Shown one piece after another: positions 51,609 to 61,199 of a DNA stretch of 64,000 nucleotides (positions are counted from its first letter, which is position 1; each line of letters starts with the position of its first letter). This DNA is from Planctomycetota bacterium. Lineage in GTDB: Bacteria > Planctomycetota > B15-G4 > SIAN01. The position numbers and the translations under genes were made by a program. Location of the stretch: positions 62,001 through 126,000 of the forward strand of contig JANQQL010000020.1 in NCBI GenBank assembly GCA_028289345.1. The letters run 5' to 3'. The notes beneath the pieces are model-generated. The model saw only the letters and a list, made by a program, of their open reading frames with translations, was not told the origin of the DNA and ran no database searches.

Positions 51609-52520
51609 GTGTTGTTCAAGCATATCGACTCCTTCCTCGAGGAACTTCGCATCCGTGGCCGATCGCCCCACACTCTGCGGGCGTACGAACACGACGTGGT
51701 GGACTTCTGCACCCTCATGCATCAACTCGGCCATGAAGACCCCCGCCGCCTCGATGTCTTGACCTTGCGTCGCTACGTACGACACCGTCGGGAGCCCCCC
51801 CACCGCGACAGTGAGAAAAGCCTGGCCCGTCGACTCAGCTCGGTGCGAGGATTCCTGGACTTCCTCGAGCGTCAGGGGGAACTGGAAGGCAACCCGGCGG
51901 CCGCGTTACGGGCGCCGCGCAAGCGTTCCCGATTGCCCAAGGTATTCAACGAAGCCGAGATCCGCCGGCTCCTCGAAACCCCGGAGGGCCAGGGGTTCTT
52001 GCCAGCGCGCAATCGCGCTTTGCTCGAAGTGATGTACTCCGCCGGAGTCCGAGTCTCCGAATTGGTCGGCTTGCGACACGAGGACTTTCGCGGCGACGGC
52101 ACCGTGCTCGTTCACGGCAAGCGCAACAAGGAACGCCTCGCCCTCCTGGGAGAGCCCGCCCAAAAGGCCCTTGTCACCTATCTCGAAAAGCGCCGGGAAC
52201 TGCTCGCCGAAAAGGCTCTCGAGGATCCCCAGTTCGTGTTCTTGAATTATCGAGGCACGCCGCTCTCTGCGCGGAGCGTCGGGCGCTTGGTGGCCCGATG
52301 CTGCCAAGCCGCCGGCATTGCCACTCCGGGAAGCCCCCACACTCTGCGTCACTCCTTCGCCACCCACCTTTTGGACCATGGAGCCGACCTGCGCACGGTG
52401 CAGGAGCTCCTCGGCCACGAACAGGTCACCACGACCCAGATCTACACCCACCTCAGCGGTCGTCGCCTGCGGGAAGTCTACGAACGCGCCCATCCGCGGG
52501 CTCAAGAGACGCGGGAATGA
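51609..52520 (+). CDS. xer: Tyrosine recombinase XerC/XerD type
   Basis: Resolves chromosome dimers at a dif site by strand exchange. 303 residues with an N-terminal SAM-like core-binding domain (1-100). The complete catalytic set is R148, K171, H244, R247, H270 and Y279 (HTLRHSFATHLL, LLGHEQVTTTQIYTHL). The GTG at 51609 is the preferred start; an in-frame ATG at 51552 would overlap the start of the divergent aminotransferase gene. No second Xer gene is in the window. It overlaps the ClC gene by 4 nt. Confidence 0.94.
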   Translation: MLFKHIDSFLEELRIRGRSPHTLRAYEHDVVDFCTLMHQLGHEDPRRLDVLTLRRYVRHRREPPHRDSEKSLARRLSSVRGFLDFLERQGELEGNPAAALRAPRKRSRLPKVFNEAEIRRLLETPEGQGFLPARNRALLEVMYSAGVRVSELVGLRHEDFRGDGTVLVHGKRNKERLALLGEPAQKALVTYLEKRRELLAEKALEDPQFVFLNYRGTPLSARSVGRLVARCCQAAGIATPGSPHTLRHSFATHLLDHGADLRTVQELLGHEQVTTTQIYTHLSGRRLREVYERAHPRAQETRE

Positions 52521-54520
52521 ATGACCCGCGAGACGCCGGTTTCGAAGGCCGGGTGCAGCGGACCGTGGGCGCCCGCTTGCTGCAGTTCTTGCAAAGACTC
52601 GGCAAGTTGCTCCCGCTCATGGGCAGCGAGCAAACCACCTTGCTGTTCGTGGGCTCTTTGGTCGGGGTTCTCCTTGCCTTTGGTGCCCTGGCGTTCGGCG
52701 GCCTTGTCGACCTGGTCAGTCGCCTGACCTTCGGTTCCCCGGAAGGTCGCTTTTCGGTCGCTCCCCAGGAAGAGATTCTCCACTCGGTGCTCAGCCAACC
52801 CTGGTGGTGGGCCTTGCTCGCTCCGGCGCTGGGCGGATTGCTGGTGGGCCCCTTGGTGCAGCGATTCGCTCGAGAAGCCAAAGGGCACGGCATTCCCGAA
52901 GTGATGGAAGCTGTGGCTTTGCGCGGCGGGAAGATTCGCAAGCGGGTCGCCTTGGTGAAGGTGATTGCCTCGGCCTTGACCATCGGAACCGGAGGATCGG
53001 CCGGTCGGGAAGGCCCGGTGGTACAAATCGGCTCCTCCATTGCCTCCGGTCTCTCGCGCGTGTTCGGTTTCAAGACGGACCGCACCCGAACCATCGTCGC
53101 CTGCGGCGCGGCGGCTGGCATCGCGGCCACCTTCAACGCTCCCATCGCCGGAGTGGTGTTCTCCCTGGAGATCATCACCGGCAGCTTCGGCTTGTCGGCC
53201 TTCACTCCGGTGGTTGCCGCCGCGGTCATGGCGACCGTGATCACCCACTTCGTGCGCGGCAATGTCGTGGTCTTCGAGATTCCTGCCGAACTTCAAGAAG
53301 CCACGGCACTCTCCCATCCCCTTGAGGTGTTGCCGTACGGGGTTCTCGGCTTACTCGCGGGGGTGGCGTCCGTGCTGTACATTCGCACGCTGTACGCCAC
53401 CGAAGACTGGTTCGATCGTCGTCAGCGCCTCCCTGCCTGGAGCAAAGCAGCGGTCGGTGGATTGCTCGTTGGATGCATCGGTTTCTTACTCCCGCGAGTC
53501 ATGGGCCAAGGGGTCGAGACCATCCTGGCCGCTCTCGATGGCGACATGGTCGAGCTATTCGATCGCTTCCCCGAGGCCACGGGCAACCTCTCGCCCCTGC
53601 TGGTGACAGGAATCGCTTTGCTGGCGCTCGCCGTGTTCAAAGTCCTGGCCACCTCCCTCACCATTGGCTCGGGAGGGAGTGGCGGCGTGTTTGCTCCGTC
53701 CCTCTTCATTGGCGCATGCATCGGCGGTGCCTTCGGCCTGGGCTACCTCGAGATCTTCGGCGTCATGGAAACCATGGTTTCCAGCTTCGAACGAGTCTTG
53801 GACTGGCGCGACTGGTTCGGATGGGAACCCCGGGCCTCTGAATCCTTGGTCGCTCCATCGGCAGCAGCGTTCGCCCTGGTCGGCATGGGTGCGGTCGTCT
53901 CCGGCGTGACTCACGCCCCGGTCAGCGCGGTTCTCATCCTGTTCGAGATGACCGACGACTACGACGTGATCCTCCCCCTCATGCTGGCGTCGGTGATCTC
54001 CACCGCCGTTTGTTCCCACACCCTCGGGGATTCCATCTACACCCGCAAACTGCGCCGCAAGGGGGTGTCCCTGCACGAGGGACGAGAGCAGTCGGTGCTG
54101 CGCAGCGTGCCGGTGAAAGAAGCCATGCGCGAGCGTTCCGACCTAACGCTCATTCCCGAACACATGCCCTTTCGGCAAATGGTCAAACGAGTGACCGAGT
54201 GCACCGGCCACACCTTCGCCGTGGTCAGCAAAGATGAAGACTTGGTCGGCATCGTGACCTTCGACGACCTGCGGGAAGCGCTGACCGTGGAAGCGCTGGG
54301 AGACTTGGTGATTGCCAAGGAGATCGCCGTCCCCCCCTCGGTCACCCTGACGCCAGAGAGCAACCTCCAGGACGCGTTCGAAGCATTCAGTGCCTCGCAG
54401 CTCGCCGAGATTCCGGTCGTCGCCCCGGGCAGCGAGAAACACCTGGTCGGCATGCTCGGTCGATCGGCGGCCATGGCCGCGTATCAACGAGCGCTTTCCC
54501 CGGGGCTGAACGAGAGCTAG
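52517..54520 (+). CDS. ClC-family chloride channel/antiporter with CBS domains
   Basis: 667-residue membrane protein. ClC selectivity motifs are KGHGIPEV, GSAGREGPVVQIG (with the gating Glu) and GSGGSGGVFAPSLF. Two CBS domains occupy about residues 535-655. The first about 30 residues are cytoplasmic and basic. Its ATG overlaps the Xer stop (ATGA). Likely role: anion or anion/proton transport with nucleotide-responsive control through CBS. Confidence 0.96.
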   Translation: MNDPRDAGFEGRVQRTVGARLLQFLQRLGKLLPLMGSEQTTLLFVGSLVGVLLAFGALAFGGLVDLVSRLTFGSPEGRFSVAPQEEILHSVLSQPWWWALLAPALGGLLVGPLVQRFAREAKGHGIPEVMEAVALRGGKIRKRVALVKVIASALTIGTGGSAGREGPVVQIGSSIASGLSRVFGFKTDRTRTIVACGAAAGIAATFNAPIAGVVFSLEIITGSFGLSAFTPVVAAAVMATVITHFVRGNVVVFEIPAELQEATALSHPLEVLPYGVLGLLAGVASVLYIRTLYATEDWFDRRQRLPAWSKAAVGGLLVGCIGFLLPRVMGQGVETILAALDGDMVELFDRFPEATGNLSPLLVTGIALLALAVFKVLATSLTIGSGGSGGVFAPSLFIGACIGGAFGLGYLEIFGVMETMVSSFERVLDWRDWFGWEPRASESLVAPSAAAFALVGMGAVVSGVTHAPVSAVLILFEMTDDYDVILPLMLASVISTAVCSHTLGDSIYTRKLRRKGVSLHEGREQSVLRSVPVKEAMRERSDLTLIPEHMPFRQMVKRVTECTGHTFAVVSKDEDLVGIVTFDDLREALTVEALGDLVIAKEIAVPPSVTLTPESNLQDAFEAFSASQLAEIPVVAPGSEKHLVGMLGRSAAMAAYQRALSPGLNES

Positions 54521-54692
54521 CGATGCCCGGGTCGTCGAACTTGGGTCTGGAAGAGATCCTCGAGTTCCAGCTATTCGCAAGGAACGATCCGGGCAAACTG
54601 GTTCTTCGCGATCGGGTCATCACGAGTGTCGGCCCCAGCGTTTCTTGTCGCGGATTCCAGGGCTCGCCCCTCCCCCGCGGCCAACCGGCGAT

Positions 54693-55670
54693 TCAGGACC
54701 CGAACGAACCGACGAGGTTGGTGAACCGCGGCACGTCGACATTGCCCCCCGACAAGACAACCACGGTGGTTTCGCCAGGGCGCCGGGAGTCGTCGTTGAG
54801 GTAGGCGGCAAGCGACGCGGCCCCCGATGGTTCGACCACGAGTCGAGCTCGCTCGAACAGCAGCTTCATGGCACCCACGATTGCCTGGTCGTTCACCGTC
54901 ATGGTGCGAACGTTGGCTTCTTGCAGAACTCGCAGACAGCGCTCGCCTCCCTTCACCGGTCGCAATCCATCGGCCACCGTGTCGGTGACTTCGATCTCGA
55001 CCGGCTGTCCGGCTTGCAGGGCGGCCGCCATGGAAGCGGCCCCTTCCGGCTCGACTCCGACGATGGTCACCTCGGGCCGACGCGCGTGGACGACGCGAGT
55101 CACTCCGGAACTCAAGCCGCCTCCGCCAATCGGCACGTACAGGCGATCGAACTTGGGAGCTTGCTCGAGCAATTCAAGTCCGGTCGTTCCTTGTCCGGCA
55201 ATGATCCACTCATGGTCGAACGGCGGCACCATGGTGGCTCCGTTCTGCGATTGGAACTCCTCGGCGGCTTGCCGTCGATCCAGGGAGGTTCGCCCCGCGA
55301 GAGTGACTTGGGCGCCATACCCCTGCATCGCCGCCAACTTGTTGGCAGGCACGTCTTCGGGCGCGAACACCGTGGCGCGACAACCCAGTTCTCGCGCCGA
55401 CCACGCCACCGCCGCGCCGTGATTCCCCGACGAATAGGTCAGCACTCCTGCCGCTCGCTGTTCATCCGTCAGACGCAACAGATAGTGCAGCGCACCGCGG
55501 GCTTTGAACGCCCCCGTCTTCTGCAGGTTCTCGCACTTCAGGAACAGTCGCGAGTCGGCCTCAAGGGCGGCGCTCTGAAAGGACAGGCAAGGCGTGCGAT
55601 GGATTCGATCACCCAACAAACGGGAGGCGGCCACCACGTCGTCGTACGAGGGGAGCTGGGGGTCGGCCAA
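54693..55670 (-). CDS. Threonine/serine dehydratase (PLP fold-type II)
   Basis: 325 residues. The PLP lysine lies in ENLQKTGAFKARGA and the phosphate-binding loop is PIGGGGLSSG; SSGNHGAAVAWSARELG is the family Asn loop. It lacks the C-terminal ACT regulatory domain of biosynthetic IlvA, so it resembles catabolic threonine ammonia-lyase or serine racemase. The best start is a TTG at 55670 nine bases after GGAG; it follows the small membrane protein gene by 4 bp. Confidence 0.9.
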   Translation of the reverse strand: MADPQLPSYDDVVAASRLLGDRIHRTPCLSFQSAALEADSRLFLKCENLQKTGAFKARGALHYLLRLTDEQRAAGVLTYSSGNHGAAVAWSARELGCRATVFAPEDVPANKLAAMQGYGAQVTLAGRTSLDRRQAAEEFQSQNGATMVPPFDHEWIIAGQGTTGLELLEQAPKFDRLYVPIGGGGLSSGVTRVVHARRPEVTIVGVEPEGAASMAAALQAGQPVEIEVTDTVADGLRPVKGGERCLRVLQEANVRTMTVNDQAIVGAMKLLFERARLVVEPSGAASLAAYLNDDSRRPGETTVVVLSGGNVDVPRFTNLVGSFGS

Positions 55671-55674
55671 GGAA

Positions 55675-55860
55675 TCAGGCTCCGGTCTTCTTTTCGTAAT
55701 AATGAGCCGCGAAGAAGAGAGTGGCTCCCAACACCAAGCAGGTGAGCTCGATGGCCATGCCTTGCATGGCTTCGGCGTGACCATGGGTGCTCATCCCATA
55801 GATCAGCCCGAGAGGAAGGAGTGTCAACGCGATGAACTTCAAGAGACGGGGAATGGGCAT
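55675..55860 (-). CDS. Small two-helix membrane protein
   Basis: 61 residues with two hydrophobic segments (LLKFIALTLLPLGLIYG and MAIELTCLVLGATLFFAAHYY) and a basic ending KKTG. No family recognised. It directly precedes the dehydratase gene (4-bp gap) and probably shares its transcript. The start overlaps the divergent SnoaL-like gene by 29 nt. Confidence 0.7.
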   Translation of the reverse strand: MPIPRLLKFIALTLLPLGLIYGMSTHGHAEAMQGMAIELTCLVLGATLFFAAHYYEKKTGA

Positions 55861-56329
55861 GGCTGGTCGGTCATGGCAGCGCGCAAGCGCGGTGCTTGGG
55901 TTTTGCTTCCTGTGGGGAGTCGGGTGCGCGGGAACCCCGCGGACGGTTCGACCGGAAATCCAGCAGGAGATTCAAGCACTCCTGAGCCAACAAACCCAGT
56001 CCTGGAATGCGGGAGACCTGAAAGGTTTCGTTTCGGCGTACGACGGTTCCGAGGACATGACCTTTGCTTCCCGTGGCACCATGGTGCGAGGTCGGGACTC
56101 TCTCCAGGCTCGCTACGAAAAAAGCTATCCGTCAGGGAGTCGTGGAGAACTCACCTTCACCGATCTGGAGTTCACGGCTTTGGGCCGCCACGCTTGCCTC
56201 GTTCTCGGGCAGTGGCATTTGGCCGGCACGGCCGCGTCCCACGGGGTTTTCACCCTGGTCTTCCGGCGTGGCCCGGAAGGTTGGCGCATCCTTCACGACC
56301 ACTCTTCGGGGATCGAAACGGACTCCTGA
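55832..56329 (+). CDS. SnoaL/DUF4440-like lipoprotein
   Basis: 165 residues. A lipoprotein signal (RASAVLGFCFLWGVGCAG) is followed by an NTF2-like cone-shaped fold domain (WNAGDLKGFVSAYDGSEDMTF, then VRGRDSLQARYEKSYP, and GWRILHDHSSGIE near the end) typical of SnoaL-like/DUF4440 proteins. Function is likely small-molecule binding; no catalytic role is certain. AGGAAGGAG before the ATG at 55832 supports this start. Confidence 0.82.
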   Translation: MNFKRRGMGMAGRSWQRASAVLGFCFLWGVGCAGTPRTVRPEIQQEIQALLSQQTQSWNAGDLKGFVSAYDGSEDMTFASRGTMVRGRDSLQARYEKSYPSGSRGELTFTDLEFTALGRHACLVLGQWHLAGTAASHGVFTLVFRRGPEGWRILHDHSSGIETDS

Positions 56330-56378
56330 GCGGCGGCAGTTCGCGCGACGTTCGGGAAGATTGGCAGCGATCTCTGGT

Positions 56379-57710
56379 TCAAGGACTGCGCGGAGGAAGT
56401 CCCGCCGCCTTGACTGCCGCTTCGATGCGCGCGCGATCATGTTCCTCCGCGCGTGCGGCAGCCGCTTCCAGGCTCTGCAACGAACGCTCCCCCCGCTGAG
56501 TTGAGGCCACCCCCGTCAGCTTCGACGACAGCGAACGTTCTGCCACGGTCACCAGAAAGTCGACATGGCTGGCGAGTCCCGGGTACTGCTCCCCGGCACG
56601 CAACAGCTCGGCGAAAGCGTCTTGGGCCAGGGAGGGGTTCCCGGCTCGCTCTTCCAACCGACACAGAGCCCCCAACACGGCGGGATCCCGGGCGCCACCT
56701 TCGAACGCGTCGCGCAGCTGACCCAAAGCCTCATCGTGGCGCCCGAGTCGCTCGAAAATTCGTGAGAGGTGCAATCGGTCCACGGCTCGCCCGTCGAGCT
56801 GAATGGCAAGTCGAAGCAGACCGATCGCGTCTTCTTCTCGGCCCACCTTCTCGTACAACAACGCCAGGTCATCAAAGATCGGAAGCGGAGTGTCGCCTTC
56901 CAAGATGGCTCCCTCGAAGCAGGCGATCGCCGGCTCCAGGGTCTCCGCCGCGTCGTAGATCCAGCCGAGCAAGCGAAACGCTTGGGCACGCAGTTCCTGG
57001 TATTCCTCTCCGGAGAGTTGCACCAGTTCGCGCAAATGGTTGCAGGCGAGATCCGGGCAGTTGAGTCCCAGAAGGACCTCCGCCAGGCCGAGCTTGCCTT
57101 GGGCGAAATCGGGAAAGTCGTGACACAGCTCGCGCAATTGCCGGACGGCCTTCACTCCGTGCCCCAGCCTCCACTCCAGCATGGCCAAACTCATGCGCGG
57201 CACGGGGGACCCGGGCAGGACCGTTCTGGCTCGATCGAAATAGTGTCGTGCGCTCCGCAAGCGTCCGGCGCTGAGCTCCAGGTTTCCCAAGAAGTTCAGC
57301 AACAAGCCGTCGTCGGCAGAGATCACCGCACTGTTGTCGAAACACTGGCGGGCCTTCTGGTATTGGCCCCACTGGTGGTAGAGGATTCCCAAGACCAGCT
57401 GGAGTGCCGGCTCGTCAGGAGAAAGGTCGACGCACCGCAACAAGTCCTGTTCTGCTTCCACGTAGCGACCCAGGCTGCTCAGCACGCGACTGCGTTGCAG
57501 CAAGGCTTCGACGTCTTCGCCGTGACTTTCCAGGTACTCGTTCAGCTGCACCAACGCGGCTTCCGGATCCGGCGCTTCGGCTCCCTTCGCTCCGGGGCCA
57601 GACGAGTCACTCGTTTCACCGCCGGCGCTTGGCTTGACGGTGAACGCGACCGCCCGGGTGGGCTCGACCCACCCGACGAAACATGCAATCCAAAGGGAAA
57701 GGGCTCGCAC
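56379..57710 (-). CDS. Secreted TPR-repeat protein
   Basis: 443 residues with an N-terminal hydrophobic segment (MRALSLWIACFVGWVEPTRA) and about nine tetratricopeptide repeats between residues 50 and 370 (for example EALLQRSRVLSSLGRYVEAE and DLALLYEKVGREEDAIGLL). The last 60 residues are Ala/Glu/Arg-rich. A protein-interaction role outside the cytoplasm is likely. It is divergent from the sulfatase-like lipoprotein gene across about 100 bp, which suggests a common surface process. Confidence 0.88.
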   Translation of the reverse strand: MRALSLWIACFVGWVEPTRAVAFTVKPSAGGETSDSSGPGAKGAEAPDPEAALVQLNEYLESHGEDVEALLQRSRVLSSLGRYVEAEQDLLRCVDLSPDEPALQLVLGILYHQWGQYQKARQCFDNSAVISADDGLLLNFLGNLELSAGRLRSARHYFDRARTVLPGSPVPRMSLAMLEWRLGHGVKAVRQLRELCHDFPDFAQGKLGLAEVLLGLNCPDLACNHLRELVQLSGEEYQELRAQAFRLLGWIYDAAETLEPAIACFEGAILEGDTPLPIFDDLALLYEKVGREEDAIGLLRLAIQLDGRAVDRLHLSRIFERLGRHDEALGQLRDAFEGGARDPAVLGALCRLEERAGNPSLAQDAFAELLRAGEQYPGLASHVDFLVTVAERSLSSKLTGVASTQRGERSLQSLEAAAARAEEHDRARIEAAVKAAGLPPRSP

Positions 57711-57810
57711 AGGACTTCCTCCGGCGCTCGGGGTTCTCCCCTTTCATCGACTTTTTGGCGTGCGTATCCTCGGCTCGACCTCTCTCGGTTTCCCTTGCCC
57801 CGAGGCCCCC

Positions 57811-59538
57811 TTGGAACGCCTTCCGAGAACCCGGAAAACTCTTCTTGGTGGTCTCTGCGCCGCACTCCTTGGCTGCCAGCCCTCGGGTTCCCCGGAATCC
57901 GCCCCGCGCAACCTGATCCTGGTCACCGCCCAGGGATTTCCCCACGAACGTCTGCGGCAGCGCTGCGACACCGGAGAGTTGGAGGCTCTGAGCGCATGGC
58001 GCGATGCCTCCCGCCGTTGGGAGGAATGCTGGGCTCCCAGCTCGTCCGCTCTCGCTTCCAGCGCCAGCCTCCTCACCGGGCAGCAGCCGTGGCAGCACGG
58101 GGTTCGCATGGAAGACGCCTTTCGCCTCCCGGACTCGGTGCCCACGTTGGCGGATCGCTTCGGCGATCACGGCTGCCACACCGCCGCCTTCTTGTCGAGC
58201 ACCGTGCTGCACCGCGGCGGCGTCACCCAGGATTTCGACGTCGCTCATGTCCCGGTCATCGAGAAGCTGCAGCTGTCTTTGTTGAGAGATGACGCGGCTC
58301 CGGTGACTCGTGATCAGCCCGTCGACCGTTGGCTCGCGGCCATCGAAGCCTGGCTGCACACCGCACGGTCTCCTTTCTTCCTTTGGGTTCATCTGGACAT
58401 GGAAGGGCTGCATCCGTCCGTCGATGCTTCCTGGGACGAAACTTGGGAACTCGGCCTGCAAGCCTTGGAGTCCCTCGCGGTCTTGCTGGACGAGCAAATG
58501 GGGCGCGCCGCACGAGAGTCACACACGGTGCGCATGTTCGCGGGGGTGCACGGGGTCTTCGACGAGGACTTGCTGCGAAACTCGACCAGAGATGTCTCCG
58601 AGGAAGTCCTGCGAGTTCCTGTCTGGTGGACCGTCCCCGGTCGCCCCGACGAAACCGTGACCACACCGACCTCGTTGGCCGCTCTGCACCGGGAACTGCT
58701 CGACGTTTTTGGTCACCAAGTCGATCTTTCCGATCCCCCCCGACCACTCTTCGAATCGGTCCAAGCTTGGCTGGAAGCCGGTGCTCCCTGGGTCGGGGGA
58801 GTGATCGAAAACGACCGTCGGATCGTCTGGAACGGCAGCGAATGGCACGTTGTCGATGCCCACAATCCATCGACAAGCGATGCCGTTGACGACGATGGTT
58901 CCCATTTGTGGCGGGAGTTTCGCAGCACCCACGACCCGTCGTTTGCCGTTGCGGCCGACTTCTCCGAGCGCTCGTTTCTTGAACGACTCCGCGCTCTGCA
59001 GGATCCAAGCCTGGTGCAAGCGAATCCGGAGAGCGACCGCACCAGATGGAGCCTTCGCTGGCGGGGCGACCCGGTCGCGAGAGAGCACTCCTTGGTGACA
59101 TCGCTGCCAGAGCTCGTTCGGGCCAATCAAACGAATCCGAACGATGGCCGGATCGCCGAGATGCTGCTCGCCGCGTCTCTGCGGGCTCGCCATGATGAGC
59201 GAATCGAGCAATCCGCGTCGAGTGTGAATGCCCAAGCGCTGACAGTCCAACTGCAACGCGATCTTCCGTATCGATCGCTGCCGGGAACGATCTTCATTCG
59301 CGACACAGACCAACCACGAGACCGTCGCCTCGAGGTCGGTCGGCGCGTCCTCGACCTCGTCCCCGACTGGCTTCCCGCCATTCGAACCGTTGCCGGTTTG
59401 CTACAACAAACCATGCAAAACGATGCCGCCCATCAAGTGCTACAGCGCTTTCTCGAGGAGGCCCCCCTGTCCCCCGAGGCACGCCGAGAATTCGAGGAAC
59501 GCTGGGACTTGACCCGTCAGAACACGAGTCGACAGTGA
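57811..59538 (+). CDS. Sulfatase-like lipoprotein with degenerate active site
   Basis: 575 residues from a TTG at 57811, giving a good lipoprotein signal (MERLPRTRKTLLGGLCAALLGC, lipid at C22). The following domain has the sulfatase fold outline: NLILVTAQGF, SSSALASSASLLTGQQPWQHG, a THP/phosphatase-like middle and a C-terminal helical part. The catalytic nucleophile position, seven residues before LLTG, is Ala80; the metal aspartates of the TxD and ADHG blocks are Ala and Val. It is therefore probably a pseudo-enzyme that binds a ligand. A GTG at 57760 is an alternative start. Confidence 0.75.
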   Translation: MERLPRTRKTLLGGLCAALLGCQPSGSPESAPRNLILVTAQGFPHERLRQRCDTGELEALSAWRDASRRWEECWAPSSSALASSASLLTGQQPWQHGVRMEDAFRLPDSVPTLADRFGDHGCHTAAFLSSTVLHRGGVTQDFDVAHVPVIEKLQLSLLRDDAAPVTRDQPVDRWLAAIEAWLHTARSPFFLWVHLDMEGLHPSVDASWDETWELGLQALESLAVLLDEQMGRAARESHTVRMFAGVHGVFDEDLLRNSTRDVSEEVLRVPVWWTVPGRPDETVTTPTSLAALHRELLDVFGHQVDLSDPPRPLFESVQAWLEAGAPWVGGVIENDRRIVWNGSEWHVVDAHNPSTSDAVDDDGSHLWREFRSTHDPSFAVAADFSERSFLERLRALQDPSLVQANPESDRTRWSLRWRGDPVAREHSLVTSLPELVRANQTNPNDGRIAEMLLAASLRARHDERIEQSASSVNAQALTVQLQRDLPYRSLPGTIFIRDTDQPRDRRLEVGRRVLDLVPDWLPAIRTVAGLLQQTMQNDAAHQVLQRFLEEAPLSPEARREFEERWDLTRQNTSRQ

Positions 59539-59557
59539 GCGCCGCGAGCTCGCTCGA

Positions 59558-59743
59558 TCACTCCGACTCCGGCAGCTCTGCCAACAGTTCTTCGAGGAGA
59601 TCGAACACCGCTGACTGCATCTCCGGCCGGGTGTCCACGAAGCTGGCTCGCTGAAGAGCCGCGCGGAACACCGGGACCTCCGTGGACTCGAAAACCACTG
59701 TCAACGCCCGGTCCGGCTGTTGAGGATCCAGTTCGATTTGCAT
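59558..59743 (-). CDS. Small protein of unknown function
   Basis: 61 residues (MQIELDPQQPDRALTVVF...) with an acidic C-terminal helix. No family recognised and no strong ribosome site. It is convergent with the sulfatase-like gene (19-bp gap) and divergent from the TM2 gene. Real status is moderately supported by a compact fold-like composition. Confidence 0.5.
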   Translation of the reverse strand: MQIELDPQQPDRALTVVFESTEVPVFRAALQRASFVDTRPEMQSAVFDLLEELLAELPESE

Positions 59744-59894
59744 GGGGAGCTCGCGTCGTCCGCCCGGCCCGTCGGTCCACCTGGGGCCTGAACCTCCCGG
59801 CGCCCCCGTGGGTAAGGAAAGACGGCCGGGTTTCGAATACTTGGAGAGGCGCACGGTACGGTTTCCGGACGGGGGTTCCCAGAGGAGCACGAAC

Positions 59895-60329
59895 TTGTTC
59901 TGTCAGAACTGCGGATCCAACATCGCCGACGCTGCTTCCACCTGCCCGCACTGCGGCGTGCAGACGCCGAAGCCAGCGCCGGATCCGGAAATCAGCAAGC
60001 ACCGTTACTGCCAAAACTGCGGCTCCCAGGTCGAGCGCAAGGCCTACGTGTGCGTCCATTGCGGCGTTCGCATTGCCTCGGCCGACCCGGTGGCCCGCGC
60101 CCTCGCCCCCGACGATGGCAAGAGCTGGGTCGTCTCCCTGGTGCTGTGCTTGCTGTTCTTCTGCAGCGGCTTGGGCGGCCTTCACCGCTTTTACACCGGC
60201 CGCTTCGGCACGGGCATTCTGCAACTGGTCACCGCCGGAGGCTGCGGCATCTGGCAAATCATCGACGTCATCCTGATCTTGACCGACTCGTTCGATGATG
60301 CCGACAACCAGCCACTCGTCCGCGCATGA
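59895..60329 (+). CDS. Zinc-ribbon and TM2-domain membrane protein
   Basis: 144 residues. Two zinc ribbons (CQNCGSNI..CPHCGV at the N-terminus, CQNCGSQV..CVHCGV near residue 40) are followed by a TM2 domain (two helices, with GLGGLHRFYTGRFGTGIL and a DD-containing turn). The start is TTG, 7 bases after AGAGGAG, an ideal spacing. TM2 proteins often pair with DUF2752 proteins, as here (4-nt overlap with the next gene). Confidence 0.88.
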   Translation: MFCQNCGSNIADAASTCPHCGVQTPKPAPDPEISKHRYCQNCGSQVERKAYVCVHCGVRIASADPVARALAPDDGKSWVVSLVLCLLFFCSGLGGLHRFYTGRFGTGILQLVTAGGCGIWQIIDVILILTDSFDDADNQPLVRA

Positions 60330-60625
60330 CTCGGCGTGTCGCCGCGCTCGTCGTCGCATGGGGTCTGCTGGCCGCGTTGGGTCCAGCACGGTTGGAGGCC
60401 CTGCCTCCGGTTTGCTGGTCGCGCCTGGTGTTCGACAAGACCTGCGCCGGATGCGGACTCACCCGCGGCCTGGCGCACCTTGCCCGAGGGGACCTGGCGG
60501 CGGCGAAGACGGCCCACCCAGGGACCATCCCTCTGGCGACGTTTGCCCTCGGTCTGTTTCTATTCGGCGAACCGCGGCGGCCACGCCTCCGGCCTTTGCG
60601 CCGGCGCAACCTGCCGCTACGCTGA
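60326..60625 (+). CDS. DUF2752 protein
   Basis: 99-residue small membrane-associated protein. The family core is TCAGCGLTRGLAHLARGDLAAA followed by HP and a hydrophobic helix. DUF2752 function is unknown. The gene overlaps the TM2 gene by 4 nt (ATGA) and ends five bases before rfbC. Confidence 0.85.
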   Translation: MTRRVAALVVAWGLLAALGPARLEALPPVCWSRLVFDKTCAGCGLTRGLAHLARGDLAAAKTAHPGTIPLATFALGLFLFGEPRRPRLRPLRRRNLPLR

Positions 60626-60630
60626 ACCCC

Positions 60631-61185
60631 ATGGAATTCCAACCGCTTGAAATCCCGGGACTCGTTCTCATCGTCCCCAAGGTCTTCGAAGACCCGCGCG
60701 GCTTCTTCATGGAGGCGTACAAGAAATCCGCCTTTGCCGCCCACGGCATTGACTGGTCCTTCTGCCAAGAGAACCACTCGCGTTCCTCGAGAGGTGTCTT
60801 GCGGGGCCTGCACTACCAACTTCCTCCCATGGAGCAAGGCAAGCTGGTGCGCGTGGTGCGAGGAGCATTGCTCGACGTCGCGGTCGACATTCGCCAGGGA
60901 TCTCCCACCTACGGGCAGCACGCGGCGGTCGAGCTCACGGCCGAGAATCGCCATACATTCTGGATTCCTCCGGGATTCGCCCATGGCTTCGTGGCTCTCG
61001 AAGACGGCACCGAAATGCTCTACCACGTCACCAACGAGTACAGCCCCAAGGACGACCGGGGCATCCATTACCGGGACGCCGCCCTGAACATCGACTGGCC
61101 CCTGAGCGATGGCGAAGTCCTGGTCAGCGAAAAGGACAGCGCCCTGCCCAGCCTGGAAAAGGCAGAGAACACCTTTCAATTCTGA
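60631..61185 (+). CDS. rfbC: dTDP-4-dehydrorhamnose 3,5-epimerase
   Basis: 184-residue cupin epimerase converting dTDP-4-keto-6-deoxyglucose to its L-rhamnose precursor. Hallmarks are FEDPRGFFME, RGVLRGLHYQ (catalytic His), KLVRVVRGALLDVAVDIR and WIPPGFAHGF with YHVTNEYSP. No rfbA, B or D is nearby, so it is a lone gene of the pathway. The start ATG is 5 bp after the DUF2752 stop. Confidence 0.96.
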   Translation: MEFQPLEIPGLVLIVPKVFEDPRGFFMEAYKKSAFAAHGIDWSFCQENHSRSSRGVLRGLHYQLPPMEQGKLVRVVRGALLDVAVDIRQGSPTYGQHAAVELTAENRHTFWIPPGFAHGFVALEDGTEMLYHVTNEYSPKDDRGIHYRDAALNIDWPLSDGEVLVSEKDSALPSLEKAENTFQF

Positions 61186-61199
61186 GGGGGGACCCGGCC

